Shown here: positions 45,010-53,830 of the stretch, in pieces
Position numbering within the stretch: the stretch's first letter is position 1
How the letters are laid out: the number at the start of each line of letters is the position of its first letter
NCBI RefSeq assembly: GCF_001183545.1
Contig: NZ_KQ236688.1
Span: forward strand, 2,695,149-2,759,148
Reading direction: 5' to 3'
DNA from: Cellvibrio sp. pealriver
GTDB taxonomy: Bacteria; Pseudomonadota; Gammaproteobacteria; Pseudomonadales; Cellvibrionaceae
DNA: 64,000 bases
Program-made: the position numbers and the translations under genes
Notes under the pieces: generated by a model
Told to the model about the DNA's origin: nothing
The model's input: the letters and a program-made list of their open reading frames with translations, nothing else
The model's database searches: none

Positions 45010-45474
45010 TTAGACTTTCTCCCCCAATTGATCGGCAGCCTGATGAATCGCCGCGCGTATGCGGTGATAGGTTGCACAGCGGCAGAGGTTGCCGCTCATC
45101 GCCGCATCGATTTGCTCATCGGTAGGATTGTTATTGGTTTGCAGCAGCGCAGTGGCCGACATCATTTGCCCCGACTGGCAATAACCGCATTGCACTACAT
45201 CCAGATCGCGCCAGGCTTGTTGCACGGCATTAAAGGCGGGCGAGTTTATCGTTTCAATTGTTTGGATATCCGCACCGGCCACAGCCGATACCGGCAAACT
45301 ACAAGAGCGCACCGGGGTACCATTCATGTGCACAGTACAGGCACCGCAAAGCGCCATGCCGCAACCCAGTTTGGTGCCAGTCATATTCAGGTGATCGCGC
45401 AATGCCCACAGCAGTGGCGTATCCGGGGCAATATCCAATTGTTGGACTTTGCCATTAATTTTGAGCGAAATCAT
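45010..45474 (-). CDS. [2Fe-2S] small subunit of the Mo hydroxylase (IorA-like)
   Basis: A 154-residue electron-transfer subunit with two [2Fe-2S] clusters: a plant-type set C...CGAC plus a distant Cys (GCGMALCGACTVHM, RSCSLP) and a second set CGYCQSGQ and NLCRCATY. It passes electrons from the Mo site of IorB to an external acceptor. ATG 45474 has AAGGAG six bases upstream; a longer frame to 45501 is unlikely. It is cotranscribed with iorB. Confidence 0.95.
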   Translation of the reverse strand: MISLKINGKVQQLDIAPDTPLLWALRDHLNMTGTKLGCGMALCGACTVHMNGTPVRSCSLPVSAVAGADIQTIETINSPAFNAVQQAWRDLDVVQCGYCQSGQMMSATALLQTNNNPTDEQIDAAMSGNLCRCATYHRIRAAIHQAADQLGEKV

Positions 45475-45561
45475 CGGGGTCTCCTTTGCAAAAATATTCA
45501 ATCGGCTAACGCACGGTAATGGATAAATTATTTAAACGGTGAAAACGAAAAAGATGAATGA

Positions 45562-46173
45562 CTATATAATTTTTTTACTGTATTCCATGAAGTCAGCCGG
45601 TGTGTCTATATCAAACTCTGCCGATGGCATAGCGACAGGCATGACGTGATCGGCGTAGCGCTGCAATAAATATTTCGCACCGCGGTCGCCACGGCATTCA
45701 TACAAGCGCGCTTTAAATACTGCAGGGAAAATCGCCGGAACGCCGAGCGTATCGGCAAAACTGGCACAGGCAATTTTTTTTGGATGTTCACACCATGCGC
45801 GATAAAGCCGCTGTAAATCCTGCGCACTGATAAACGGTTGGTCACCTAACAACACCAATACCGGATTGGCATTTTGTAATTGCTTAATACCAAACGCGAG
45901 CGAATGCCCAAGCCCTAAATTCCACGCGCGAAATTCCAGAAACTGAATTGCACAGCCAGCGGTTTTTTTAGGGAATGCATCCAACACCGGAAGCGCTTGC
46001 TGCAACTGAGAATAAAATGCGCCGCCGACGATATAAATACCAGCCGGTTCCAGTTTGCGCGCTGCCGCAATACTGTGGGCAAGCAAAGGCTTGCCATTCC
46101 ACTCGGCCAATAATTTGCAGCCGCCAAAACGGCTGGCATTACCCGCAGCAAGAATCAAGCAATCCAGTTTCAT
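45562..46173 (-). CDS. mocA: MocA-like molybdenum cofactor cytidylyltransferase
   Basis: A 203-residue nucleotidyltransferase: LILAAGNASRFGGCKLL (nucleotide loop), LLGDQPFIS (metal-binding Asp) and EFDIDTPAD. MocA adds CMP to the molybdopterin cofactor, the form used by IorAB-type enzymes. It overlaps xdhC by four bases and lies 87 bases before iorA, so it serves this operon. Confidence 0.9.
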   Translation of the reverse strand: MKLDCLILAAGNASRFGGCKLLAEWNGKPLLAHSIAAARKLEPAGIYIVGGAFYSQLQQALPVLDAFPKKTAGCAIQFLEFRAWNLGLGHSLAFGIKQLQNANPVLVLLGDQPFISAQDLQRLYRAWCEHPKKIACASFADTLGVPAIFPAVFKARLYECRGDRGAKYLLQRYADHVMPVAMPSAEFDIDTPADFMEYSKKII

Positions 46174-47225
46174 GAATTCACCACCCGATTTGCCAACGCT
46201 GTAAATTCATTTTGTGCAACGGCCCCCAGCGGCAGGGCACTACTACCAAATAAACGCGCATGGCATTCCGCCAATACCGAAAGCGCAATACTTTCCGGCA
46301 GATCACCACCCAGCGCCAAGCCCATAGGGCCACTCACAGGGTAGCGCAATTGCGCCTCGGTTAATCCTTTCATTGCCAACACTTGCGCTTTACGTTGCGC
46401 AGGCCCAAGCAGACCAATGTAGGGATTACACAATTCGCGCGATTCCAAATAGGCAATCGCCACTGCATCCAGTTCCATATTGTGATGCGCAATCACTACC
46501 GCATCGACTTGCTGCAAAAACGCAGCATCCAAGCCCGTAACTGCTACTGTTTGCGTTTCAATATCAGCGGGAAAGTGCGCGCGTTTTCCTTCATTTAAAC
46601 GCGCATCCGCAAGTGTCACTCGCCACCCCAGTGTATTGGCGAGCTGGCACACCGGAATCAAATCGATGCCGCTGCCTAGCACCAGAAGATGCGGAACAGG
46701 ATTGATCAAAGTCGATAACTGTTGGCCAGTGCCGCTGCTGTGCACACGGCCATGCTGACGCTGGCTAAAGGCGCGCAGGCAAGGCATAAAATCCGCGCGC
46801 GCGTCATCAATTGCCAAATGGTATTCGCAGGCTTGCTGTTGTTGCAGATGGGAAAACACCTGCGGCAAATGTAAATACTGGTTTTGTGCAGTGCAGGGGT
46901 GCAGCACAATTTCGGCTGCGCCGCCGCAACCAATCCCGAGCCGCCAGGCGATGTTATCTTCGTCGGTTGCGTCGTAAATCAGGCGGCGTGATTTCCCCAG
47001 CGCAATTACTTTGCGCGCTTGTAATAATAAATCCGATTCAAGGCAGCCGCCGCTCAACAAACCCAACTGGTCACCGGCATCGCTCAACAACATCAGCGCG
47101 CCGGTTTTGCGGTAGACAGATCCACGCGTATCAATCACTGCGCCCAGCACCCAATTGGCCGCGTCTTTTAACGGCAGCCAGCGCGCCAGCAAATGATAAA
47201 AATGATGGGAGCTTGTATTGGGCAT
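46170..47225 (-). CDS. xdhC: XdhC-family molybdenum-cofactor insertion chaperone
   Basis: A 351-residue XdhC/CoxF protein: the N-terminal domain with VIDTRGSVYRKTGALMLL, SGGCLESDL and IGCGGAAEI, and a Rossmann C-terminal domain with HLLVLGSGIDLIPV, VTLADARLNEGKRAHFP and HHNMELDA. It binds sulfurated Mo cofactor and hands it to the apoenzyme. First gene of the operon; AGGTGA lies seven bases before the ATG. Confidence 0.92.
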   Translation of the reverse strand: MPNTSSHHFYHLLARWLPLKDAANWVLGAVIDTRGSVYRKTGALMLLSDAGDQLGLLSGGCLESDLLLQARKVIALGKSRRLIYDATDEDNIAWRLGIGCGGAAEIVLHPCTAQNQYLHLPQVFSHLQQQQACEYHLAIDDARADFMPCLRAFSQRQHGRVHSSGTGQQLSTLINPVPHLLVLGSGIDLIPVCQLANTLGWRVTLADARLNEGKRAHFPADIETQTVAVTGLDAAFLQQVDAVVIAHHNMELDAVAIAYLESRELCNPYIGLLGPAQRKAQVLAMKGLTEAQLRYPVSGPMGLALGGDLPESIALSVLAECHARLFGSSALPLGAVAQNEFTALANRVVNS

Positions 47226-47483
47226 AGCAGGTTCACCTGGTTTTTATAAGAGGGACGCAACCTGACAGGATAATCCCATCTGCCTTGCTGGAAAGATAGC
47301 GTTGTTAACAAAACTAAACAGCGCCGTGACAAATAGCATCGCGCACTGAAAGCACTAGTAAATTTGCATCTGAGAAAAATACGGGTAATGACATGAGGAT
47401 ATAAAACAATACATGCCAAACCCCTTATACTTTTATGGCTGCGCGCTCCCCGCTCCTGACTCTTGATAAGACATGGATTTACC

Positions 47484-48650
47484 ATGGCACTCTTTGATCT
47501 CGTCAATACCATAGGCTTCACGCTCTATTTCGGGTTTGCCGTTTTATTGCTATGGCTCAGCCGAATACCACGCACCAATGCCGGAACCGGATACTGGGGT
47601 ATCGCGATTTTTTTTGGTTTTTGCGCACGTCTGACGCTGTATCTTTCAGGTACCCTTTTTGAAATCACTGCAACAGAACATCTCTATGCATTTTTTATTA
47701 GCATGGAGAAAGTGTTTTTACTGGCAGGTGTATTCCGGTTTTTTAATTTACTGCATTACACACGACCTTATTTATTATTTGTTGCACTCGCATTGCTCTG
47801 GATAGCAAGCAGTTGGTTGGCTGGTTTTAATCGTGTGTTATTTTCGTTGGGAGTCGGATTTTTCAATGCAGTATCGCTACTGTTGTTTGCGTTTATCGCC
47901 TACCGCGAACGCGACACCATCCCGCACAAAGTCATGTTATGGATATCAATCATCTGCATATTATTTATGCTTCACTGGCTGACGTATCCGGTCTTGCGTT
48001 TTCACGACAGCTGGATGGTTCCCGGCTTTTTGATCGGCACATCGCTCGCGATGCTGTTGTACTTAAGTTTGATCTCAGCGGTATTACTGCAATTCCAAAA
48101 ACGCTTATTGGATGCAGAGCGCCACGCGCTCGACCTCGCCTATCACGACCCACTCACCGGCCTGAACAACAAACGCTACATGACCACGCTATTTGACCAA
48201 GCGTTAATCCTTGCCACGCGCCCACACCAGATGCTCGCGGTTATTTATATCGACCTGGATAACTTCAAACCCATCAACGATACCGCTGGCCACATGGTGG
48301 GCGATGAAGTCTTGAAAGTGATCGCCAAACGCCTGCTGGATAACACCCGCAGCACCGACATTTGCGCGCGCATAGGCGGCGATGAATTTGTAGTGATTGC
48401 CACACAATTGGAAAATACCGAACACGCAAACCAAATTGCCGAAAAAATATTGCAGCAATGCTGCAGCCCGGTAGAGATCAACCAACACCACTACCAACTC
48501 GGTGCCAGCATAGGCGTAAGCATTTACCCCGCTCACGGTATTGATTTAAACCAGTTATTACAACAAGCTGACCAAGCAATGTATGATGTGAAAAAAAATG
48601 GCAAAAGCGGGTTTCAGGTTTTTCATTCCAGCAGCACCCATCCGCTGTAG
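47484..48650 (+). CDS. Membrane diguanylate cyclase (7TM-like sensor plus GGDEF)
   Basis: About 388 residues. The first ~215 contain seven or so hydrophobic segments (for example FTLYFGFAVLLLW, PYLLFVALALLWIASSW, GFLIGTSLAMLLYLSL), followed by a GGDEF domain. The active-site motif GGDEF is at residues 298-302 and the I-site RSTD is intact just before it, so an active, product-inhibited cyclase is expected. The sensor part is of unknown ligand. The ATG at 47484 is preferred to a TTG at 47463. It diverges from xdhC. Confidence 0.92.
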   Translation: MALFDLVNTIGFTLYFGFAVLLLWLSRIPRTNAGTGYWGIAIFFGFCARLTLYLSGTLFEITATEHLYAFFISMEKVFLLAGVFRFFNLLHYTRPYLLFVALALLWIASSWLAGFNRVLFSLGVGFFNAVSLLLFAFIAYRERDTIPHKVMLWISIICILFMLHWLTYPVLRFHDSWMVPGFLIGTSLAMLLYLSLISAVLLQFQKRLLDAERHALDLAYHDPLTGLNNKRYMTTLFDQALILATRPHQMLAVIYIDLDNFKPINDTAGHMVGDEVLKVIAKRLLDNTRSTDICARIGGDEFVVIATQLENTEHANQIAEKILQQCCSPVEINQHHYQLGASIGVSIYPAHGIDLNQLLQQADQAMYDVKKNGKSGFQVFHSSSTHPL

Positions 48651-48725
48651 ACCTTCATTATATTTTTATCCCTGAATATACTTTTCGCCCGATATGCCAG
48701 CCTTCAATAACAACCAAGGAATAAG

Positions 48726-49190
48726 ATGAACCCCTACACGCCACCTAATAGCCAGTTATTATCGGGAAACAAAACAGCTTCTGTAACACGCCTGTTAGGC
48801 ATACTTTCTCTCGTCATCCCAATAACGTTTCTTGCATCATGGCTGATGGTGCCTTATATGAATGGCACTATCGCATCCCTTTATTATCCAAAAGGCAGCG
48901 ACGACTATTGGTCTGTTCGTTATGCAGCGGATATATTGAATACCTTCATTATTTTTTTCATAGGTTCATCTGTTGCAGCTTTACTGATAAAAGGCCGCCC
49001 CATACAGTCTACATTCCCTGTTGGCTTTTTGGGTTTAGCCGCTTTTTTTTACGAGCTTGGCGGTTTTGATTGTATTGGGCGCTGCGGCCCACCACTCTGG
49101 TATGACTTGCTTTCTTTCACCAAACACCTATCGGCCGCGTTATTGGCTGGTATTATATTTCGCCGCAATTCGCATCTATCTAATAAATAA
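48726..49190 (+). CDS. Small integral membrane protein of unknown function
   Basis: A 154-residue protein starting with MNPYTPPNS, a motif seen at the start of many proteobacterial membrane proteins without known function, and containing about four hydrophobic segments (LLGILSLVIPITFLASWL, TFIIFFIGSSVAALL, GFLGLAAFFYE, SAALLAGIIF). I do not recognise the family. AAGGA is five bases before the ATG. It may be cotranscribed with the lipoprotein 20 bases downstream. Confidence 0.75.
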   Translation: MNPYTPPNSQLLSGNKTASVTRLLGILSLVIPITFLASWLMVPYMNGTIASLYYPKGSDDYWSVRYAADILNTFIIFFIGSSVAALLIKGRPIQSTFPVGFLGLAAFFYELGGFDCIGRCGPPLWYDLLSFTKHLSAALLAGIIFRRNSHLSNK

Positions 49191-49210
49191 CAGCATCAAA
49201 AGGAATACAT

Positions 49211-50143
49211 ATGAAGTTGGCAACTCCCCTACTGATATTATTATTTTTACTTACCGTAACCGGCTGCGCACAAAGCCCTGAAAAACCATCGCAAAACACG
49301 CCTGTTGCTAAAACAGAAAAAACACAAAAAGCTCCCAAAGCGGCCAAGAAGCCCAAGGTCACAAAAGCGGGAAAGATGGCAGTGATTGGCGACCCAACCA
49401 ATGCTTCGATTATCCGCGTAATACCACAGGCAGGTTTTTTTGCCACGCAACATGATTGGTCAAACATCAAGAAAATCATCAACGACAAAAAAGAGACAAT
49501 CTATACCGCATCCTTGTGGGATGGAAAATCCGCCCAAAGCATTAGCCTTCCCCCAGGCCGTTACACAATTTTGTATTCCTGCCATTTCAATAATCTGTGG
49601 AATGACAACTGGGTTAAGGTCGATACTGAAGCAGGCGCGGATTACACCATATTCTGTATTCAGGAAACGCGCGGAAAAACCATTATTGGTGTCGATAATG
49701 TAGTCGCCTTCCATTCGTTTTTTGAAAAGACCAGTGAAGTAGAAACCAAAAAGGCAATTTACAAAAATATTATTGCCAATCCCCCCAAAGAAAATTTGAA
49801 CGCTTCAATACCTGAAAACCACACCCGATTGATTATCTATTTCTTACCGGGAAATATGCTGGGAACAGAAAACCGTGTGAATTACGACATCAAACTTAAC
49901 GGCAAACAGATCGACTTTGTGAGCGGGGCAAAATATGTAGTGCACGATGTTGCCAACGGCACTTATGATTTTTCCATATTGAGCGAAGGGCTATTCAAAA
50001 TGGGGGCAAAGTTTCCCGTTGCTGCAAACGGCGGAACCTTGTATATCAAATGTCAGGAAAGCAGCCTGTGGCCGATGAAGTGCGAACAAACCAACAGCGA
50101 ACCAGAAGGATTCACCAACATAAAACCCATGCGCATGTTTTAA
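49211..50143 (+). CDS. Lipoprotein with DUF2846-like beta domains
   Basis: A 310-residue lipoprotein: lipobox VTGC near residue 19, then a Lys/Pro/Ala-rich linker, and two beta-rich parts. The second contains RLIIYFLPGNMLGTENRV, IKLNGKQIDFVSGAKYVVHDVANGTY, resembling DUF2846, a family of unknown function; the first has the same SLPPGRYTIL style. The protein is therefore probably anchored in the outer membrane facing the periplasm. AAGGA precedes the ATG. Function unknown. Confidence 0.78.
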   Translation: MKLATPLLILLFLLTVTGCAQSPEKPSQNTPVAKTEKTQKAPKAAKKPKVTKAGKMAVIGDPTNASIIRVIPQAGFFATQHDWSNIKKIINDKKETIYTASLWDGKSAQSISLPPGRYTILYSCHFNNLWNDNWVKVDTEAGADYTIFCIQETRGKTIIGVDNVVAFHSFFEKTSEVETKKAIYKNIIANPPKENLNASIPENHTRLIIYFLPGNMLGTENRVNYDIKLNGKQIDFVSGAKYVVHDVANGTYDFSILSEGLFKMGAKFPVAANGGTLYIKCQESSLWPMKCEQTNSEPEGFTNIKPMRMF

Positions 50144-50181
50144 GTTGCAACAGTGGCGGGAGCAGTCCCGCCACTCACACT

Positions 50182-50835
50182 TCACAAAAAATATTTATGC
50201 ACAAGCGCAATCACAAACAACAAATAAAGCAAATGAACAACCACAATGCCTTTTTTGTTGTTGATATGAATCGGTAAACCTGCGCTTACACTTGCTACAA
50301 AAATCCCCAGCCCTGCGCCTGCCAACACATCCGCAGGCCAATGCACACCCAGCGCAATACGCGAGATTCCAATCGCCGCCAACAGCGTTCCTAAAGCGAT
50401 TTTTCCCAGCAAGTTCAGCTTCAAAAAATGAAATAACAATGTGCCCAATAAAAATGCCGCAATCGTATGCCCCGAGGGCATAGAAAAGCTGGTCACAGTC
50501 ATAGGTTCCACCAACAAATGAAATGGCTGATCAAAGCTGGTGGTATGCTCAGGGCGAGGTACAGCAAATAAATATTTAAACCCGTTAGACACAATCAACC
50601 CGACAACCGCTGCAATTGCACCTTTAAACAACGCGTCATTATTTTTTCTGAGCAACAGATAAAAAATACACCCCGCCACTGAACCTTCACCAATCGTCGT
50701 AATGGCAGTCCACACAAAACGATTGGGGAAAAGAGAATTGATGTAGATAAATAAAGATTGGTTAAGCGCAGGTAAAAAAAACAGCACAGCACCAGCGAGT
50801 ATTAGCACTACAGCAGTAATAAACGATAATTTCAT
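50182..50835 (-). CDS. PAP2-family membrane phosphatase
   Basis: A 217-residue protein with five or six transmembrane segments and all three phosphatase motifs: KYLFAVPRPEH, PSGHT and SRIALGVHWPADVLAG. Members dephosphorylate lipid phosphates such as phosphatidic acid, undecaprenyl pyrophosphate or phosphatidylglycerol phosphate. The substrate is not determined. AAGGA stands six bases before the ATG. It converges with the lipoprotein gene. Confidence 0.93.
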   Translation of the reverse strand: MKLSFITAVVLILAGAVLFFLPALNQSLFIYINSLFPNRFVWTAITTIGEGSVAGCIFYLLLRKNNDALFKGAIAAVVGLIVSNGFKYLFAVPRPEHTTSFDQPFHLLVEPMTVTSFSMPSGHTIAAFLLGTLLFHFLKLNLLGKIALGTLLAAIGISRIALGVHWPADVLAGAGLGIFVASVSAGLPIHINNKKGIVVVHLLYLLFVIALVHKYFL

Positions 50836-51024
50836 TGTTAATCCTTATCGGCATTTATTCATTCAGGTATTAATGATTGACCATAAAAAAACCATAAAGT
50901 TATTGTGACAAACCTCATAAAACCAATACAACCCGCAAATGCTCTAAAATTCACAGGATATACTCCATCCATCTCGCACGAGATACACAACCAGAATGTT
51001 CAATGGAGTTGCCAAGGAGGCAAT

Positions 51025-51948
51025 ATGAATACCGGAATAATAAAATCCGTAGGAAAAAACGGGATCAACACAAAGGATGATGTGATATTCATCCAAACTG
51101 CACTCAATAAATACGCCAAAAAGCACGCCAACAATACCTTCCCCCTTAAAGTCGATGGCATTTGCGGCAACAAAACCATTCAAGCGATTTTCAACTTCCA
51201 AAAAAATCACGTCGGCATATCGGTGCCCGATGCACGCATTGATCCGAATGGGAGAAGCTTCCGCCACCTTACATCCACCTCTCCCATCGCTATCGCAACA
51301 TCGAATACCGCAAGCACTAAACCCATCAGCTTTATGTTGAACGAAACTCATGTCACCTATGCCAGTGATATTCCGGAAAACCGGAGGATCGTTTCGGCCT
51401 ACGCGATTAATGTCGTCAAGCTTGCACTTATTGAAAGCAAGATGACTCATGCGGTGATTACCTCCACCTTGCGCACACCGCAGGATCAAGCAGAGATTAT
51501 GTATAAGAATGCGAAAGCGGATTTCACCCAACAAGAAAGGCTTTATGGTTCTGCTGGCGATTCAGTCTTGGCGGTGTACAAAGCAAACAAAACAAAAAGC
51601 AAAGACCAGGTCATTAAGCTAATGAAAGAAAAAATTGAATCGCTTCTTGATGAGAATAAAAGAACATCCCAACATTGCGTCACACTGGAGTCATTCAAAT
51701 CAGTGAATACATTTGATATTGGTTGCGGCTCAACCGAAAGAGCACCGGGTAATTTTGATAAAAAAGCATTAACCAAAGCCTTTTTTGCACTGGAAAAACA
51801 AGGCTACATAAAAAAGTGTATTGATGAAACCATGCTTAAAAATAACTGCTGGCATTTAGAAGTTGTGCCCAACGCAAAAGACATTAACCTATACAGGATA
51901 GAATCAATGCTGATTCCATCAAGCTCAATTGCAAGGAGATACGTGTGA
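51025..51948 (+). CDS. Peptidoglycan-targeting putative secreted toxin (PG-binding plus M15-like peptidase domain)
   Basis: A 307-residue protein. Residues about 4-75 form a peptidoglycan-binding-like domain (SVGKNGINTKDDVIFIQTAL, KVDGICGNKTIQAIFNFQ). The C-terminal part (about 105-290) has an M15/VanX-like pattern: STLRTPQDQAEIMY, SQHC (H217), FDIG (D231) and CWHLEV (H277), which could be the zinc ligands. There is no signal peptide, suggesting export by a dedicated machine such as a type VI system rather than Sec. The ATG at 51025 has a perfect AAGGAGG; the frame extends to 50905. The next gene overlaps its stop codon, which with two paralogous secreted genes points to an effector-immunity arrangement. 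Peptidase activity is inferred. Confidence 0.7.
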   Translation: MNTGIIKSVGKNGINTKDDVIFIQTALNKYAKKHANNTFPLKVDGICGNKTIQAIFNFQKNHVGISVPDARIDPNGRSFRHLTSTSPIAIATSNTASTKPISFMLNETHVTYASDIPENRRIVSAYAINVVKLALIESKMTHAVITSTLRTPQDQAEIMYKNAKADFTQQERLYGSAGDSVLAVYKANKTKSKDQVIKLMKEKIESLLDENKRTSQHCVTLESFKSVNTFDIGCGSTERAPGNFDKKALTKAFFALEKQGYIKKCIDETMLKNNCWHLEVVPNAKDINLYRIESMLIPSSSIARRYV

Positions 51949-52487
51949 AGAATTTTTTTATTATTTACTTAGCTTGTTTTTCATCATTAAGTTATGCGGA
52001 TAAGGATTGTGATATTTCATCCAAAAACCTCACCTTCAAAACACCAAAATCTAGCGACATTGCCAATACATTCTGGCAAGACGACAAAGATGGTTATGAA
52101 ACCATTAAGCGACTTCACATCACCTATAAAGATGGATCAATCGCTGTACTGGAGCACAAATTCTGCTCTATGTATAACTTTGAAGTGGCTTATTACGCTG
52201 CAGATAGAGAAACGGTGAAAAACACTGATCTAATTCAAAAGAAAGGCCAATATTTTTTCACTTATGCATCTATTCAAGGTGGAGACCAACAAGAAGCAAT
52301 AGAAACAATGGCAAACAACTTGGATGAGAAAAAATTCAACCCCGAAAAAGAAGCCTCAACAGGTTATGATGGATCTCACCCACGGTACGGAAGAGCCGAA
52401 TACATTATTGATTACCGCCCTCTCGATAGTGCATCTATACATGAAGCCGCCATCACTTTTTATATGGGGTTAGGGGGAATGCATTAA
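51945..52487 (+). CDS. Periplasmic protein, putative immunity protein (copy 1)
   Basis: A 180-residue protein with a signal peptide (MKNFFIIYLACFSSLSYA) and a conserved body: CDISSKNLTFKTPKSSDIAN, a Cys in HKFCSMYNFEVAYY and a C-terminal FYMGLGGMH. It starts with GTG and overlaps the stop codon of the PG-hydrolase gene, with AAGGAG six bases upstream, so the two are made together. It resembles the second copy downstream along its whole length. A periplasmic location fits protection against a cell-wall hydrolase. I do not recognise a named family. Confidence 0.75.
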   Translation: MKNFFIIYLACFSSLSYADKDCDISSKNLTFKTPKSSDIANTFWQDDKDGYETIKRLHITYKDGSIAVLEHKFCSMYNFEVAYYAADRETVKNTDLIQKKGQYFFTYASIQGGDQQEAIETMANNLDEKKFNPEKEASTGYDGSHPRYGRAEYIIDYRPLDSASIHEAAITFYMGLGGMH

Positions 52488-52509
52488 TCTCACATTTACT
52501 TCTACCCAC

Positions 52510-52534
52510 AAGGCGGCAACATGCCGCCTTTTTT
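52510..52534 (+). terminator. Terminator between the two paralogous genes
   Basis: The stem AAGGCGGCA with TGCCGCCTT and a 3-base loop, followed by TTTT, lies 22 bases after copy 1. Transcription through it would be reduced, so copy 2 may have separate expression. Confidence 0.85.
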
Positions 52535-52556
52535 ATTAACAACAAGGATGACAACA

Positions 52557-53099
52557 ATGAAACATTTTATTACAGGCTTACTTATTACCTGCAGTGCAAT
52601 TTGCAGCGCAGAACAACAATGCAGCATCAAATCAACAGACTTAAATTTTGTTACCCCAAAAGCTGACAACATTGCTAATACCTACTGGCAAGATAATAAA
52701 GAGAATGGCGAATCTGTTAAGCGTTTATATATAACTTACAAAGATGGCTCTACAGCCGTTATCAAACATACATTCTGCTCAGAATACAAATTCGAAGCGG
52801 TTTACTACATGGAAGATCAAGAGCAGACGAACTCGACAAAGAAAATAAAAACATCGCTCACAACATTCCTCTCGTACGTTGCACATAAAGACAACATGCA
52901 AAAAAAAGCCATCAAAACAATGATGGCCGAGCTGGATAAATACACCTTTGTTCCCGATGAAGTGATTGGCGCAACCTACAATGGACATGAATCCGTTTAT
53001 GGCGACACCAGTTACAGCATTCTTTATTCCCCTTTGAATTATTCCACGATCTATAGCGCAGCCATTTCTGTGGAGGTTGGTATAGGGGGAATACACTAA
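52557..53099 (+). CDS. Periplasmic protein, putative immunity protein (copy 2)
   Basis: A 180-residue paralogue of the preceding protein: signal peptide MKHFITGLLITCSAICSA, then CSIKSTDLNFVTPKADNIAN, HTFCSEYKFEAVYY and a C-terminal VEVGIGGIH. The two share the order of Cys, Trp and Gly positions (for example NTFWQDDKDG versus NTYWQDNKENG) while other surface residues differ. ATG 52557 has AAGGA 9 bases upstream and gives exactly the same length as copy 1. Tandem duplication followed by divergence is likely. Confidence 0.78.
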   Translation: MKHFITGLLITCSAICSAEQQCSIKSTDLNFVTPKADNIANTYWQDNKENGESVKRLYITYKDGSTAVIKHTFCSEYKFEAVYYMEDQEQTNSTKKIKTSLTTFLSYVAHKDNMQKKAIKTMMAELDKYTFVPDEVIGATYNGHESVYGDTSYSILYSPLNYSTIYSAAISVEVGIGGIH

Positions 53100-53108
53100 A
53101 ACCATCTT

Positions 53109-53131
53109 AAAGGCGACGGAATGTCGCCTTT
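53109..53131 (+). terminator. Terminator after immunity copy 2
   Basis: The stem AAAGGCGAC with GTCGCCTTT and a 5-base loop lies 10 bases past the stop codon; the following T run is short. Confidence 0.7.
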
Positions 53132-53187
53132 GACTTCATTCAAAATACGGATTGATTGCTGTAATCCAATGGATTAGGATAGATATT

Positions 53188-53529
53188 ATGCACACCATTG
53201 TGGAATTACCTGAATTTATTCAGAAATCACAAGGACTGTTGACCGACGAAGAAAAGCGACTCCTTATCAACCACTTAGCCACACATCCTCAAGCGGGAGA
53301 TTTGATTCAGGGTACAGGAGGAATCAGAAAGCTGCGCTGGGCAATTCAAAGTAAAGGCAAGAGTGGTGGAGCCAGGATTATTTATTACTACCACAATGAA
53401 AGTATTCCACTGTTTTTACTGACTGCCTTCGGCAAAAATGAAAAAGCCAATATTTCAGCAGCAGAACGCAATGATCTGGCTAAATTAACCAACCTGTTAC
53501 GCAAGTACTACGGAGCACATCATGAGTAA
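53188..53529 (+). CDS. higB: HigB/RelE-family toxin
   Basis: A 113-residue toxin: TIVELPEFIQKSQGLLTDEEK, NHLATHPQAGDLIQGTGGIRKLRWA, then the basic strand GGARIIYYYHN and LLTAFGKNEKANIS. This is the HigB-2/RelE type that cuts mRNA. It precedes its antitoxin, the order typical of HigBA, and overlaps it by eight bases. ATG 53188 is preferred to 53152 because the family begins there. Confidence 0.87.
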   Translation: MHTIVELPEFIQKSQGLLTDEEKRLLINHLATHPQAGDLIQGTGGIRKLRWAIQSKGKSGGARIIYYYHNESIPLFLLTAFGKNEKANISAAERNDLAKLTNLLRKYYGAHHE

Positions 53530-53809
53530 CGCATTTTCCAGTATTAAACAGGGACTTGAAGAAGCTATCGATTTTGCTAACGGAAATACCGGCAAAGCAG
53601 TAGTGCATGAGTTCAATGCAATCGATGTAAAAAATCTGCGCACCAAAATCGGAATGTCACAAAATGAATTTGCATCTGCGTTTGGGATTAGCGTTGCAAC
53701 ACTGCGCCACTGGGAACGAGGGGATCGCTCACCACATGGCCCAGCGTTGGTTTTATTGAATGTAGTAGCAAAAGAACCTCAAGCAGTTTTGAGAGCGCTA
53801 CGCGCTTAA
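53522..53809 (+). CDS. higA: HigA-family antitoxin (XRE helix-turn-helix)
   Basis: A 95-residue antitoxin. The N-terminal ~35 residues should wrap the toxin, and a helix-turn-helix at about 37-90 (VKNLRTKIGMSQNEFASAFG, then VATLRHWERGDRSP) binds the operon promoter. The C-terminus is VVAKEPQAVLRALRA. It overlaps the toxin gene and ends 2 bases before a hairpin. A damaged copy of this gene lies at 54343. Confidence 0.9.
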   Translation: MSNAFSSIKQGLEEAIDFANGNTGKAVVHEFNAIDVKNLRTKIGMSQNEFASAFGISVATLRHWERGDRSPHGPALVLLNVVAKEPQAVLRALRA

Positions 53810-53810
53810 T

Positions 53811-53830
53811 GGGCGATTCCAACATCGCCC
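53811..53830 (+). terminator. Hairpin after the HigBA pair
   Basis: The stem GGGCGAT with ATCGCCC and a 6-base loop starts two bases past the stop codon. No T run follows; terminator strength is uncertain. Confidence 0.55.
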
